DNA from: Arabidopsis thaliana
Lineage: Eukaryota > Streptophyta > Magnoliopsida > Brassicales > Brassicaceae
Reading direction: 5' to 3'
Length of the DNA: 64,000 nucleotides
NCBI RefSeq assembly: GCF_000001735.4
Contig: NC_003070.9
Span: 24,537,971 to 24,601,970 of the forward strand
Shown: piece by piece, positions 13,150-24,607 of the stretch
Layout of the letters: each line of letters opens with the position of its first letter
How positions within the stretch are numbered: the first letter of the stretch is position 1
The notes under the pieces: model-generated
The model's database searches: none
The model's input: only the letters and a program-made list of their open reading frames with translations
What the model was told of the DNA's origin: nothing
Program-made: the position numbers and the translations under genes

Positions 13150-14123
13150 TTTTGTGGATTCTTTGGGTTTCGTATTATTTTTTTCGTAGTAACGAAGAAG
13201 AGGACGGAGAAGCTACACATTTTCTAACTTACTTGCAAGTCGGGTCGGATCGGATTGATGGACAATCTAATGGGCCAGGATCCGGTTAGACTAATCGATG
13301 TGATTTTAATGGGCTAAGTAAGCTGGGCTTGGCAAATAGCCAAATATAAAAGGTTAATTTAGTCAAAAAAATCTCTCAATTTAAAATTAACTGACGTAAA
13401 TCCCCCTTCAGTATCAATACTGTAAAAATTGGATAGACACAGTAAAACGCAGTGTTTTACAGAATCTCTTTTAATCGATTTGACATCACACAAACTTCAG
13501 AGAATCTCATTTTGATAAATTAAAGTTTTTTTTCCACTTTGTGAATTTTAAAGCCTAGGTAAATTAGTGCATATATGTAATTTAAGTGTACATACTGTAT
13601 CTCTCTGCAACGAATACAACCTTCTTTTTTACCCACTACCACCTGTTTTCGCTAGGCTTGCTGGACTCAAATAATGTATTTTTATACGGCAAAATTATTC
13701 ATTAAATTTCAACTTTACGTTATATACAACATTTTTTACAAAAAATTACTAACATATATGGAACCTCAAACCTCTTAATGTAGAAATATTAATAAATTTT
13801 TATTTAACCATTGGACTAAGGAGCTTCCACAATCTACTCTAATCTAATAAAGTGTATATCTCATGGGTATCAATTTTTTTTTTCAATAGGTAAGAAATCA
13901 AATCGTTCTACATATCTTTACGATCTTGTGATATTTTACGAGCGAATATCGTCGACATAATATAAAACTCACAAAAAATAAAATAATAATGATACTCCAT
14001 ATAAAGGAAAAAGACAGCAAATATGTAGGGTCAATATAAACGCAGCCTCGTCGTCTCTTCATATATTCGTCTCTTTGTGTTCTTCTTCCTCCTCAGATTC
14101 TCTTTCACTAAACAGAAACAAAG
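13150..14123. promoter_or_regulatory. Divergent promoter region between ABC1 kinase and GAD2
   Basis: Just under 1 kb separates the two divergently transcribed start codons. A TATA-like CATATAAAGG lies at 13998-14007. About 115 bases follow to the GAD2 ATG at 14124, a plausible spacing for a plant promoter plus leader. On the kinase side there is no clear TATA box, only a GA-rich leader next to the ATG. No repeats of note. Confidence 0.55.
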
Positions 14124-17100
14124 ATGGTTTTGACAAAAACCGCAACGAATGATGAATCTGTCTGCACCATGTTCGGATCTCGCTATGTTCGCACTACACT
14201 TCCCAAGTAAGTAAATTAACCAAATGACTATTGAAAACATTTTGAATACTTTGCTTCTTAATGTTGATGTATTTTATTTAATTGATTGAAAAAAGGTATG
14301 AGATTGGTGAGAATTCGATACCGAAAGACGCTGCGTATCAGATCATAAAAGATGAGCTGATGCTTGATGGTAACCCAAGGCTTAACCTAGCTTCTTTTGT
14401 GACTACATGGATGGAACCAGAGTGTGACAAACTCATCATGGACTCTATCAATAAGAACTACGTTGATATGGATGAGTACCCTGTCACAACTGAGCTCCAG
14501 GTCTCTCCATCTCTCGATCTTTATATTTCCTAAGTACTATATCCATAGTATAATTAACTAATGGTCAATGGTGCTAGATCTAATTTGGTTTGAAATGGTT
14601 ACTATTGCTTAATGGTTTCATTAGAATATAGGAGTCATTCTAATGTATAACGAAAAGGTATAGAATTTGCATTCAAAGTTAGCGAGGGATTTGGAAGTTG
14701 AAAAATGATGTTTGATAAACTCATATAATCATATTCATTGTTTAGTATTAGTCCCACATTTATTTCTCCAAAAGAATATAAAAGGAGACAAATTATAATT
14801 ATATTTAGTACTATAGTTTTTTTTTTGAGAAAATATGACCCATACGTTTCTAGCTATTATTGGCCGACATATCCATGCTTTCAGTAACAAGTGGACTTGC
14901 TCGTTTTGTAAGTTGTTCTCTTGATCATAAATAATTGGTATTGACTAATGTTAAAATTTTCATCAATACTAGTGGCCCACTTGATTTGAACTTTGAATAC
15001 CAAATTCGGTTATCGTTAAACCAGTCGGTATATTCATCCGGTTTTATATTTATCAAAAATGAATCAATCAAGTAGTATGATTAAAGTAGAAAACATCTAA
15101 ATCTTTGAGAATCAAAGTATGTGAGGAAAAGATGGTAAAGCAGAATAATTGATTAGCCGAAGGACAAAAACTACACTTCTGTCGGCAACCTCTCTTTTAT
15201 TCCCCACATCACCAGTTCACCACAAACAAATTTTGGTTTTGATTGGTCCACTCAACTTTTTCTCACTATGTGGTACCATTTGATTGAGTTTATCTATATA
15301 TTTAAGTTGAAAAGTGAACTATGGACACCGTGAATGCGTGGTAAACGTTGTATGAAATTAATGTTTGACAAAAGAAAACCATGCATTAAAATAAAGGGTA
15401 TGTTGGCAAAATAGTCACTTTTCAGAACTTAATTGTAAATATAGGGAGTTTACTATTCATAATTGGAGAATTAGGTACATTACACTATTACTCTAATAGA
15501 AATCTGTGTAATAGAAAAAAAGTGGGACATAGAAAGAGAAATGGAAATTACCATAGGGGCCTTTGATTTTTTTTTCACTCTACTCTCTTCTTTCTACACG
15601 CACCCTCTTTTTTTTTTTTATAATATACATATATATTTTTTCTTTATTTTTTATAACCTCTCAAATCTAATAATTGAAATGCTTATCAATATGAATTTAT
15701 TTTTTAAATTGATTCAGATACATAAAAATCTATATATTTTTCTCTATAATTTGATATGCATTTTGCTAATAATTTTAAATATATTACATAGACATTTTTA
15801 TCAATAGTCAATTAATTATATGTACACACTTTTATTTGTACAGCATAATAAATATTCATATTTATAACAAATTTATACAATTCAATTTATTATTTAACAA
15901 CATATCTCAATTTTTTTATATAATACATATATTTGTATATTTTTTACTATTTGATTCGTACACTTAGTTTTGTACAACATTTTTAGTGTACAAATAAATA
16001 AATGTACACAGCGTACACTTACATCTGTACACTAAAAGTGTTGTACAAATTTAAGTGTACGAATCAAACTATGAAAAGTCACTACTTTGCAAATCGTGAA
16101 TACCCGATACATGTTTGTACGTGTTTATTGTTAGACGATTTTATTTTGTACGTTGCATTAGTTAGACATAAAATACAATATGTATGTCTGAAAATATTTA
16201 TTTGCTTGACGGTTTTAATTTGTAATTTTCACCTAAGCTACATGGAATCGTAAGCGGATATTCGGAAGCATTTGGAAGCGGAGAAACGAGTTTTTCTAAA
16301 AAAATTAGGATGCATGTATATATTGGAAGTATGTGTATAAATTATATAAATATCTAATTCATAATATTCATAATATATAAAAATTTGAAAAGATATTCAG
16401 AATAATAGGTGATATAAATGTCTAATCGAATATAGTTGTATGAAAGTTCATGTGGCGTAGTGGTAAATACTCGCAAATGCATTCTCTCCACCCAGGTTCG
16501 ATCCTATGGAGTTTATTTTTTTACGTTTTAATTAAATTACAGGGGTATAATCGTAAATTTAAACACAACTTCTTCTTCCCAAACAAAACCCTAGTAGTCG
16601 CCGTTCCTCTGTAAAGTTTTTTTCCTTCTTCTTCTTTTTTGAATTTTTAAGTTTTGTTCATCGTTTTCTCATTCAACTTAACCAAAATGTGAAAGATCTA
16701 TCAATAATCTACAGATTTCTACCTTAAAACTGAAGTTTTGGACAACTTTTTTCCTCACCGATTTGTTTTCTGTTTTGTCAAAAACACCGACCAATAAAAA
16801 TGTCTTTACATCACCAGCATTTCTAATACCGAATTCTAAAATTCCATATAAGAAAATTCCAAAAAAATTCCAACTCTATGCTACATAGATAACAAAAACT
16901 TCAAAATTCAACAGATCTGATTCCGGCAAGATACACCAGAACTAATGTGAAAGTCTCTAACTTTCATGGCCGATTATTTTTCTTAGATTGACTGCAAAGT
17001 CAACAATCACATATTCACTGAATAATGACTTCCTGTAGATTAGTGGCATGAGTTGTAATTAATAAAGTTGATTTGGGGTATTATTGATTTTGTATTTGGT

Positions 17101-19283
17101 AGGGACAAAGAGCAGTGACTAAAAATCTAATTATGAATAGTATACTGCCTAGTTCTATAATTATGTTTCAAAAAGTGACTAATTCACAACTTAATCCTAA
17201 AATAAATTAGAATTATACATATATAGAGGATATAAACAGTTGTGACTTGTGATAAAACCTAGGAGAGCCCACCCACCATTAAAATCTCGTGGTCGATCGG
17301 TCTATTGTCACATACATTCTATCATGTGAAACTTCAACAATTTCACCATTAAGAAGTTGGTACTTGTTTGTTCATAAATGGTTATGTGATGGCATCACTG
17401 TGTGCCTTTGATACTTGATAGTGTGAATACGATAATAACTAGTAAAAAATATCATAGTACTTTATTGTGATTATTATCTTGTCATATTGGTTTTTTGCAT
17501 AAAAATATATATAGCCCATTATCAATACTATAAATAAAAATTACCCTTTCGTTTGATAAAAAATCTAAAGATACTTTGATCAATTAGATCACTGAAATTC
17601 GTAGATTCACTAATTTCGTACCAATAGTCTTTTCTTTTGGTAAAAGCTACAGATAAGTTATGTGATAGTAAATGAGCATGGAATTTGATTTGTCATAACA
17701 CTTATATCAATCTTTTAAAAAGAAGATTCATAATTTTGAATATTTAGGAACAGAACAAATGTGTAAACATTATAATTTTGAATTGTTTGGAAAAACAGAA
17801 CCGATGTGTAAACATTATAGCTCGACTGTTCAATGCGCCACTCGAGGAATCTGAGACGGCGGTGGGAGTAGGGACAGTTGGTTCTTCAGAAGCCATCATG
17901 TTAGCCGGATTGGCCTTCAAAAGAAAATGGCAGAACAAACGCAAGGCTGAGGGTAAACCCTATGACAAACCCAACATTGTCACCGGAGCCAATGTTCAAG
18001 TAAGTATATATATATACAGCTTAATCTGACTAGTTAGACCGTTATAATAAATAGAAATTTTGGCTCTCAATTTCAGGTTTGCTGGGAGAAATTCGCTCGG
18101 TACTTCGAGGTGGAGCTAAAGGAAGTAAACCTAAGTGAAGGTTACTACGTGATGGATCCAGACAAAGCAGCAGAAATGGTAGACGAGAACACAATCTGTG
18201 TCGCAGCCATATTGGGATCCACACTCAACGGTGAGTTCGAAGACGTGAAACGTCTCAATGACTTGCTAGTCAAGAAAAACGAGGAGACTGGTTGGAACAC
18301 ACCGATCCACGTGGATGCAGCAAGTGGAGGGTTCATAGCTCCGTTTATCTATCCTGAATTAGAATGGGACTTTAGGCTTCCTTTGGTTAAGAGCATCAAC
18401 GTGAGTGGTCACAAGTATGGACTAGTCTATGCTGGTATTGGTTGGGTCGTGTGGAGGGCAGCAGAGGATTTACCTGAAGAGCTTATCTTTCATATTAATT
18501 ATCTTGGTGCTGATCAACCCACTTTCACTCTCAATTTCTCCAAGGGTATGTTTATAACTTTCATATTTTATCTAGGTCAAGTAATTATGATGTTATTTTA
18601 CGTAGCATTGGTTATGAACGTTTTTGGTTGTTGTAGGATCGAGCCAAATTATTGCTCAATACTACCAGCTCATTCGTCTTGGATTCGAGGTGAGTCTATT
18701 TAAGCCGAAAATATGTTTTGTTACATTTTCAATTTATAATGTCAATTTTCTTTCGTTTGTTACGTTTATGACTCTGGTATTTGTTACATCGAATGTTTGA
18801 TTTGATTAGGGGTACAAAAATGTGATGGAGAATTGCATAGAGAACATGGTGGTTCTCAAAGAAGGTATAGAGAAAACAGAGCGTTTCAACATAGTCTCAA
18901 AGGACCAAGGAGTGCCAGTCGTCGCCTTCTCTCTCAAGGACCATAGTTTCCACAACGAGTTCGAGATCTCTGAGATGCTACGTCGTTTTGGCTGGATCGT
19001 CCCAGCTTACACTATGCCTGCCGATGCACAGCACATCACGGTTCTGCGTGTTGTCATCAGGGAAGATTTCTCAAGAACACTCGCGGAGAGACTTGTTGCT
19101 GATATTTCGAAGGTGCTTCATGAGCTAGATACCTTGCCTTCCAAGATATCTAAGAAGATGGGAATAGAAGGGATCGCGGAAAATGTAAAGGAGAAGAAGA
19201 TGGAGAAGGAGATTCTGATGGAAGTTATTGTTGGATGGAGGAAGTTTGTGAAGGAGAGGAAGAAGATGAATGGTGTGTGCTAA
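14124..19283 (+). CDS. GAD2: Glutamate decarboxylase 2
   Basis: PLP-dependent cytosolic enzyme that converts glutamate to GABA and CO2, activated by calcium/calmodulin. Six exons: 14124-14206, 14296-14500, 17799-17999, 18077-18545, 18637-18689 and 18810-19283, giving 494 residues. The PLP-lysine motif [10 protein letters not shown] is in exon 4, and HVDAASGG precedes it. The last about 40 residues are Lys-rich with a Trp ([12 protein letters not shown]), the calmodulin-binding tail that sets plant GADs apart. Intron 2 is about 3.3 kb, far longer than the others, because a Mutator-like element sits in it. The intron-2 acceptor region is duplicated in tandem: an AG at 17752-17753 would add 15 in-frame codons compared with the AG at 17797-17798. 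I chose the latter because TELQNRCVN matches the family. Locus recognised as At1g65960. Confidence 0.96.
15950..16068. repeat. GTACA-rich inverted repeat inside the MULE
   Basis: The left arm from 15950 reads TTTGATTCGTACACTTA, then TTGTACAACA and TTTTAGTGTACA. The right arm, ending at 16068, is its near-perfect mirror (TGTACACTAAAAGTG, TTGTACAAAT, AAGTGTACGAATCAAA). The whole unit folds into a hairpin of roughly 46-bp arms. It lies within the larger element in GAD2 intron 2 and may be a nested fold-back insertion. Confidence 0.8.
16446..16510 (+). mobile_element. tRNA-like sequence, possible SINE head
   Basis: Contains an A-box-like TGGCGTAGTGGT (16452-16463) and a B-box-like GGTTCGATCC (16495-16504), with about 31 bases between them, the arrangement of an internal RNA polymerase III promoter. 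The acceptor-stem ends do not pair convincingly and no 3' CCA-adjacent stem is seen, so it is not an intact tRNA gene. A tRNA-derived SINE remnant captured in the MULE is the likeliest reading. Confidence 0.5.
17741..17823 (+). repeat. 45-bp tandem duplication across the GAD2 intron-2 acceptor
   Basis: The block TAATTTTGAAT...ACAGAAC..ATGTGTAAACATTATA occurs twice in a row with period 45 (17731-17777 and 17772-17819 approximately). Each copy carries a candidate 3' splice site followed by an AAC-[AAA/CGA]-TGT-GTA-AAC-ATT start of exon 3. The duplication therefore spans the intron/exon border. Confidence 0.85.
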
Positions 19284-19556
19284 GCAAGTGTGTTGCCTTT
19301 GTGTGGAAATGAAGAGGTACTTGCGAGGACTTTGCGTTTATCAGTTTATGTGTTTGTATATCTATTTGATCCAGTTATTATGGATTATATACGCTTGAAA
19401 CTCATTTTAAGCCATTGTTATTGAACGTTTATCAAATACTTTATTATGCCAAGCAAGTCAAACACATGCTTGTTGATTGAAATCAAGCTATAGAAATCTC
19501 TTCTTCACATACAGCAGTTTAGATTCACAATACAACAAGCGAAACGATAAAGTTTC

Positions 19557-20259
19557 TTAAAGAGCCTTGAGAATATCCTCTGCGCTGGAAACCGTGAACT
19601 CGCCACCAGATTCAACATTGGCTACAGTCACCTTAAGGTTATCAAGCAACAAAGCGAATCTCCTTGACCTAATACCAAGACCCTTGTCCTTAAGGTCAAG
19701 CTCAAGTCCAAGAAGATGCGTGTATTCTCCAGACCCATCTGCTACAAACTTCACATGCTTGTTCTCTGGATATGTTTTTCCCCATGCCTTCATCACAAAT
19801 GGATCATTCACTGCAACAAAAGATGCAAACATTCATGGCCTAAGTATACAAAAACTCATAGAGGCCAAAACAGAGGAGAGATCAAAAACATATCAATTCA
19901 TACTTACCACTAAAGCAAATGATCTCATCAATACCCTTTGACTTCAGCTCCTCTGCTTTCCCAATGAATCCAGGCACATGGCTCATACTAACCTCACAAA
20001 AACCAACACAAAATTCTCAAATCAAATCTAACAACAAAACCCACATCTTATAAAACTAATGCAAAGGATAAATCTAAAAACGTTTGAGACTTTGTAGTTT
20101 GTACCTGCATGTGGGAGTGAAAGCACCAGGAACACCAAAGAGAATGACTTTTTTACCGGCGGCGATAGAGTGAACGGAGACGGTCTGAAGCTGATCATTT
20201 TCATCGAAGAAAGAGATAGTTCCGTCTGGTACAACATCGCCGACAGTAATTGGAGCCAT
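19557..20259 (-). CDS. TPX2: Type II peroxiredoxin (thioredoxin-dependent peroxidase 2)
   Basis: Cytosolic atypical 2-Cys peroxiredoxin that reduces H2O2 and alkyl hydroperoxides using thioredoxin or glutaredoxin. Three exons: 20105-20259, 19908-19987 and 19557-19810, 162 residues. The active site PGAFTPTCS carries the peroxidatic Cys51 and catalytic Thr48. The second Cys is in EIICFS (Cys76), and the catalytic Arg129 is in RSRRFALLL. There is no transit peptide, so it should be cytosolic. It is one of three related copies on this strand (with 21554-22783 and the fused copy at 33633-35501), with identical exon phases, so the group arose by duplication. Differences from the neighbour are few (for example Ile instead of Leu in HSIAAG, SMSHV for SMKHV). 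Locus recognised as At1g65970. Confidence 0.95.
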
Positions 20260-21044
20260 GAAGAGATCTCTGTGGTTTTGAAGACAGAGGAAAATAGAAG
20301 AGTTTTGTTTGACTTGAGTGCGAAAATGTATTTAGGCCTTAGGACAATTTATAGTGCTTTACGGAATGATGTAAATCATTAATAGATTTCTAATTTTAGT
20401 TTGACCATAAAAAATATAATAGAATTTCTAAAATTATGATTAAAACAAAAATTGGATGTAAAATCTAGAACCAATATCTAAAAATAAACTTTTTTTTCCA
20501 AAAATACAACATTTTGTTTAAGTAACCCTCACTAATAGACTCATCTGCAAGAACATGTACACATATTTTGGAAAACATTGTATGACGATAAAAATTGAGT
20601 CTGATTTCTTCGTGAGCAAGCAAGATTTTTTAAATCCAAAATTAATGCATCATATTCGTAACCTTATTGAGGGAAACAAATTAATAATTCAAATATGCTA
20701 TTTTGATTAGGAAATATATGAAAATCGTTTCTCTAGAGAATACAATCGAATAGAGAGAGAATATGCCCTTGATTAGCTTTTAATTACATACCAAACAAAA
20801 TGAATGGTTAAGACTAAATCTATCGTAAAAACATTGTTAAGACCTGATTAGTTATTATTTGATTTCGTGATTCGACCTATTTGATCCTAGCCCGCCCATA
20901 TGATAAACACGCGGATCCTATACTTTTCTAATTTCAATAAGCACTCTAAATGCTAAAATTGAATTGCAATCTTATAACAATTTAGTATAATTTGCAATTT
21001 GTACTTCTCTTACTATTATTTTCAAATTCAACATGTTGAATTGA

Positions 21045-21151
21045 ATACCGCACAAAACAAATAGAAGGTCATACGCTTACACAATCAAGATAAGCATTAG
21101 ATACCGCACAAAACAAAAAAAGGGTCATACGCTTACACAATCAAGATAAGC
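21045..21151. repeat. Two-copy tandem repeat, 56-bp period
   Basis: The copies are 21045-21095 and 21101-21151. Each begins ATACCGCACAAAACAAA and ends CACAATCAAGATAAGC, with only a few changes between them. It lies 400 bases downstream of TPX1 and about 0.8 kb upstream of TPX2. Confidence 0.9.
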
Positions 21152-21152
21152 G

Positions 21153-21176
21153 TCATCGGACATATATATCCGATGA
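21153..21176. repeat. Short palindrome TCATCGGA...TCCGATGA
   Basis: An 8-bp perfect inverted repeat (TCATCGGA / TCCGATGA) with an 8-bp AT loop, immediately after the tandem repeat. It could form a small hairpin in a transcript; no function is evident. Confidence 0.7.
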
Positions 21177-21553
21177 GCAAGGCTAAAAGATAGAGCGGTA
21201 AAAAAAATAGAGACAAACTTACCAAAGTTTGATAATGTGTGAGAAGCCTATGTACATTATAAATGCAATATAGCAACTATACTTACCAGAAACTCAGGTA
21301 ACCTAACTTTTTGGTATGTGTCTACCATAGTCAAGAACAACAATGGCAAAATTTGGCATAAATGTTCACGTCAATGAGTCACATCTTTCATTAATCAACG
21401 CACAGAAAAACAACAAAACCAAATACTTTGTTATGCCAAACAAGTCACAATGAAACCGCTTTATTACAACCTTGGTTAATGTCTGAGAACAAGCTATAGA
21501 ATCCTCTACTACACATACAGCGGTTTACATAGACAACACAAGTGGTACATTTC

Positions 21554-22783
21554 TTAGAGAGCCTTGAGGATATCATCGGCGCTGGAAACTGTGAATTCGC
21601 CACCAGATTCGACATTGGCTACAGTCACTTTGAGATCATCAAGTAACAGAGCAAATCTCCTTGACCTAACACCAAGACCCTTGTCTTTAAGGTCAAGCTC
21701 AAGTCCGAGAAGGTGTGTGTATTCTCCAGACCCATCAGCTACAAACTTCACATGTTTGTTCTCTGGGTATGTTTTTCCCCATGCTTTCATCACAAACGGA
21801 TCGTTCACTGCAACATATCAATCCAAGTGATAACGTCAATGCCATAAACCATTTGAATCAGTCTACCATCAAGCAAACTCAACCAAATACATTAACCAAT
21901 ACTCTGAATCTCTTCTACAATTTACTATTATGAATACCAACTACCATTAGCCTAGCTTTCACATGTTTGACTAGCAAGAGATCAGATTTCAGAAGTAGAC
22001 ACAAACACAAAGGTCAGAAATAGTACAGGTTATACCTAAGAACAGACCTGATATCAAACCATATACATATGATGAACAGTTCACTGCAACAATCGATCCA
22101 AATGACGGCGTAAATACTATAAAACCAAGCAGCATATATAAACGTCTGCCAAAACATTTGCACAAGAAGCAGACTCAGCCAAATACACTAACTGATCTAA
22201 TTGTATACTCTACAATTTACAAATAGGGACACCAACTACCAAACGAATCTAATAATAGGTAAGAACATATCATATCATAGAGGTTTCAGAAGTATACTCA
22301 AACTCATTATAGAGATCAAAAGCATATCATTCATACTCACCGCTAAAGCAAATGATCTCATCAACACCCTTTGACTTCAGCTCCTCTGCTTTCTCAATGA
22401 ACCCAGGAACATGCTTCATGCTAACCTCACAAAAAAACAAAAACACCATTCTCAAATCAAATCTAAAGATCCATCATCTTACCATCAAATCCCACATCTT
22501 ATACAACTAATTAGAATGATAAATCTGAAGAAACAAAACCTAATCTGTATTGAGAACAAGAAAAAGAAAGATCAAAACTTTGAAAGCAAATTAAGTGAGA
22601 GATGATGAAAAAGGTTGAAACTTTGTACCTGCAAGTGGGAGTGAAAGCACCAGGAACACCAAAGAGAATGACTTTTTTACCGGCGGCGAGAGAGTGAACG
22701 GAGGCGGTCTGAAGTTGATCATTCTCATCGAAGAAGGAGATAGTTCCGTCTGGTACGACATCGCCGACAGCAATTGGAGCCAT
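21554..22783 (-). CDS. TPX1: Type II peroxiredoxin (thioredoxin-dependent peroxidase 1)
   Basis: Cytosolic peroxiredoxin of the same type as its tandem neighbour. Exons 22629-22783, 22341-22420 and 21554-21807, 162 residues. Thr48 and Cys51 are in PGAFTPTCS, Cys76 in EIICFS, and Arg129 in [11 protein letters not shown], so all catalytic positions are kept. The start [13 protein letters not shown] is the family start. Intron 2 is 533 bp, much longer than the 97-bp intron of the neighbour, because it contains an internal duplication of its own 3' part (see repeat entry). Locus recognised as At1g65980 (also called PrxIIB). Confidence 0.95.
21803..22255. repeat. Duplicated acceptor-side segment inside TPX1 intron 2
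   Basis: The segment from about 21803 to 21955 recurs at about 22078-22250. Shared blocks on the + strand are GTTCACTGCAACA, ATCCAA.TGA, CAGACTCA/AACTCA..CCAAATACA, CTACAATTTAC and ACACCAACTACC/ATACCAACTACC. On the gene strand each copy carries an intron acceptor TTGCAG followed by TGAAC. The upstream copy is a potential cryptic acceptor. Confidence 0.7.
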
Positions 22784-24607
22784 GAGGAGATCTCTGTGGA
22801 GTTGACGAAAGGAGACAAATGAAAGTGTTTGGACTTAATGCGAGACTCAGATTTTTAGGGCTTTCGGACAATTTATGAGCGTTTTCCGGAATGAGATTTG
22901 TTTATTTTCTGTTATGGTAAGAAGTTTCCAGAATGAGATAAAAGGATATTTCTAAGATAATGATCTATTAGATGTATATTGGCTTTCTAAAAATACAACA
23001 ATTTGGTGTTAGGTGGTAGGTAAGGTCTGTGTTACATAATATTACAAATATATGATATTACATACAAATTATATAAAAATGTCTAGTAGAAAATGGAATT
23101 ATTAATTTAAGCAAAATTTGGACAAAACATTTATTTAGTTTTATTAAAAAATATATAAAAGGCTTATAACTATGTGCTAAAATTTAGTTAGAAATTAACA
23201 AAAAGAATACATTAAAACAAAACTTATGCATTTTTAGATGGTCGTTTATCCATCGCTTGAGTATCTAGAACTTAGTCGGGGTCTCGACAACCGCGTATAC
23301 CACTTTAAAACTATTGTTTTAATAGTCATTCTTTTTATCGTTGATTTACTATGGTTTTCAAATTATATAAAAATCTTAGTCGTAATTCATATCTCAATCT
23401 TCTCGTGATTTTCTTTTGGAATCACTAAAACAAAATTCATAATTGTCATTATTGGTGGAAAAAAAAAGGATTCATTGCTGGATTTGGCGAAGTTTCCGAT
23501 TAACCAGATTTAGAATCTCTGGTATGTGTTAAAGGTTGTGGAAGCAAACACGTGTCCTTAGCTTATTCCTATTGTTTTTTTATTCTTGGACCTTCTTTGG
23601 ACTCTTTTGAAAGTTATATTGTTAGAGCAACTTCAATGGTTGGATTCAAAAATTGGGATCCAACCAAGATTTACAATTTGTATAATAGAAAAGCAAAAAT
23701 TTAGACATTTTGAACTTTTTTTTTATTTTGAGCTATCCAATGGTGAGATCCAAAAGTGAGGATCCAAAATTTTCAAATTTGAAAAAATATATTACAAGCA
23801 CAAAATGTTACTTGACATACACTCAAAAAAATTTATATGATTTTTTTTTATAAATTTTTTTTATGGGTTGCTTTTTTATGTTTATAACTATGGAAGTAAT
23901 TGCAAAATCTGTCTCTCCAGCTAAAGACTATCCAAAATGGTTCAGCTAGTAAAATTATGATGGTACCTCCTTTTCGATAAATATATAGTATATGGGGCAA
24001 GATGCACAAAATATTATCTTGTTTAATTCTTACACGGGAGACAACAAAATCTCTTATTTCACAATAATAAATCTGGGATTTGTTCTCCATAATCCCAGCA
24101 TCATTTTATTGTGGAAACAAACTCGCACTGTGGCCTGTTTTGTACCATAGGTTCTGTCCAAACGCAAATTGACGGTTCAGAACGTCAATGATTGCCCTCC
24201 GAACGTTTGTGATTGTCAATCGACAGACAGTACTGAACACTCTTAATTAGCATCCACTACGTAACCATTAATGTTGTGTCTATTGGAATGCGTACTTAGT
24301 TTTTGCCCTTCTAAGTTGGTGCGAACATTTATATATACATACAGTAATATCTTTCTGGTTTTGGGTATCAAGTCTTTGGTTCGTCGCATGGGAATAATCC
24401 ATAGACGTTTGGCCAAGAGGAAAAGTTAATGTAGAAATTTCGTAGACTTGTTCCGTGTTAAAAGACAATCTTTAGAGAAATCAAGAATCAATCACCAAAG
24501 TACATAAATAATCCATGAGGAAAACTTGGAAATAAGTTTTTGGACGATATAAAAGCATATATAGTTTTTTTTTTTTGTTTTTGTATGAATTATAAAAGCA
24601 TATATAG
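22784..24607. other. Intergenic region upstream of TPX1
   Basis: TPX1 leader/promoter to about 22950, then 1.6 kb of AT-rich sequence. A stretch at about 23625-23790 has the repeated words CAA(T)GGTTGGATTC, GGGATCCAA, CCAATGGTGAGATCC and GAGGATCC, which resembles common plant dispersed DNA, but I cannot define its ends. No coding region is supported. Confidence 0.5.

Larger units (their letters stand above)
15396..17198. mobile_element. Non-autonomous Mutator-like element (MULE) in GAD2 intron 2
   Basis: Both flanks carry the 9-bp direct repeat TAAAATAAA (15387-15395 and 17199-17207), the target duplication size typical of Mutator-like elements. The ends are long imperfect inverted repeats of about 90-100 bp. 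The left end reads GGGTATGTTGGCAAAATAGTCAC and the inverted right end GGATTAAGTTGTGAATTAGTCAC, with CACTTTT, TACTATTCATAATT and other shared blocks further in. No transposase frame is visible. The interior holds an AT-rich part, a GTACA-rich hairpin, a tRNA-like segment and a stretch near 16585-16620 (AAACCCTAGTAGTCGCCG) that resembles a captured gene leader. Confidence 0.85.
20260..21553. other. Intergenic region between TPX2 and TPX1
   Basis: About 1.3 kb of AT-rich sequence: the TPX2 promoter/leader to about 20400 and the TPX1 3' UTR from about 21400. The middle contains a two-copy 51-bp tandem repeat and a short palindrome, listed separately. No gene is visible. Confidence 0.6.

Noticed and set aside
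15541-16253. Open frames inside GAD2 intron 2
   Set aside because: They are translations of T-rich and GTACA-rich parts of the MULE; no transposase motif.
16446-16510. Intact tRNA gene
   Set aside because: Box A and B are present, but the acceptor stem does not pair and the anticodon arm is poor; kept only as a tRNA-like element.
23625-23790. Possible MITE with GGATCC words
   Set aside because: Similar to common plant dispersed repeats, but no terminal repeat pair or target duplication could be defined.
24130-24250. GACGTT/AACGTC words suggesting a regulatory hairpin
   Set aside because: Short and imperfect; no gene start nearby that they could serve.
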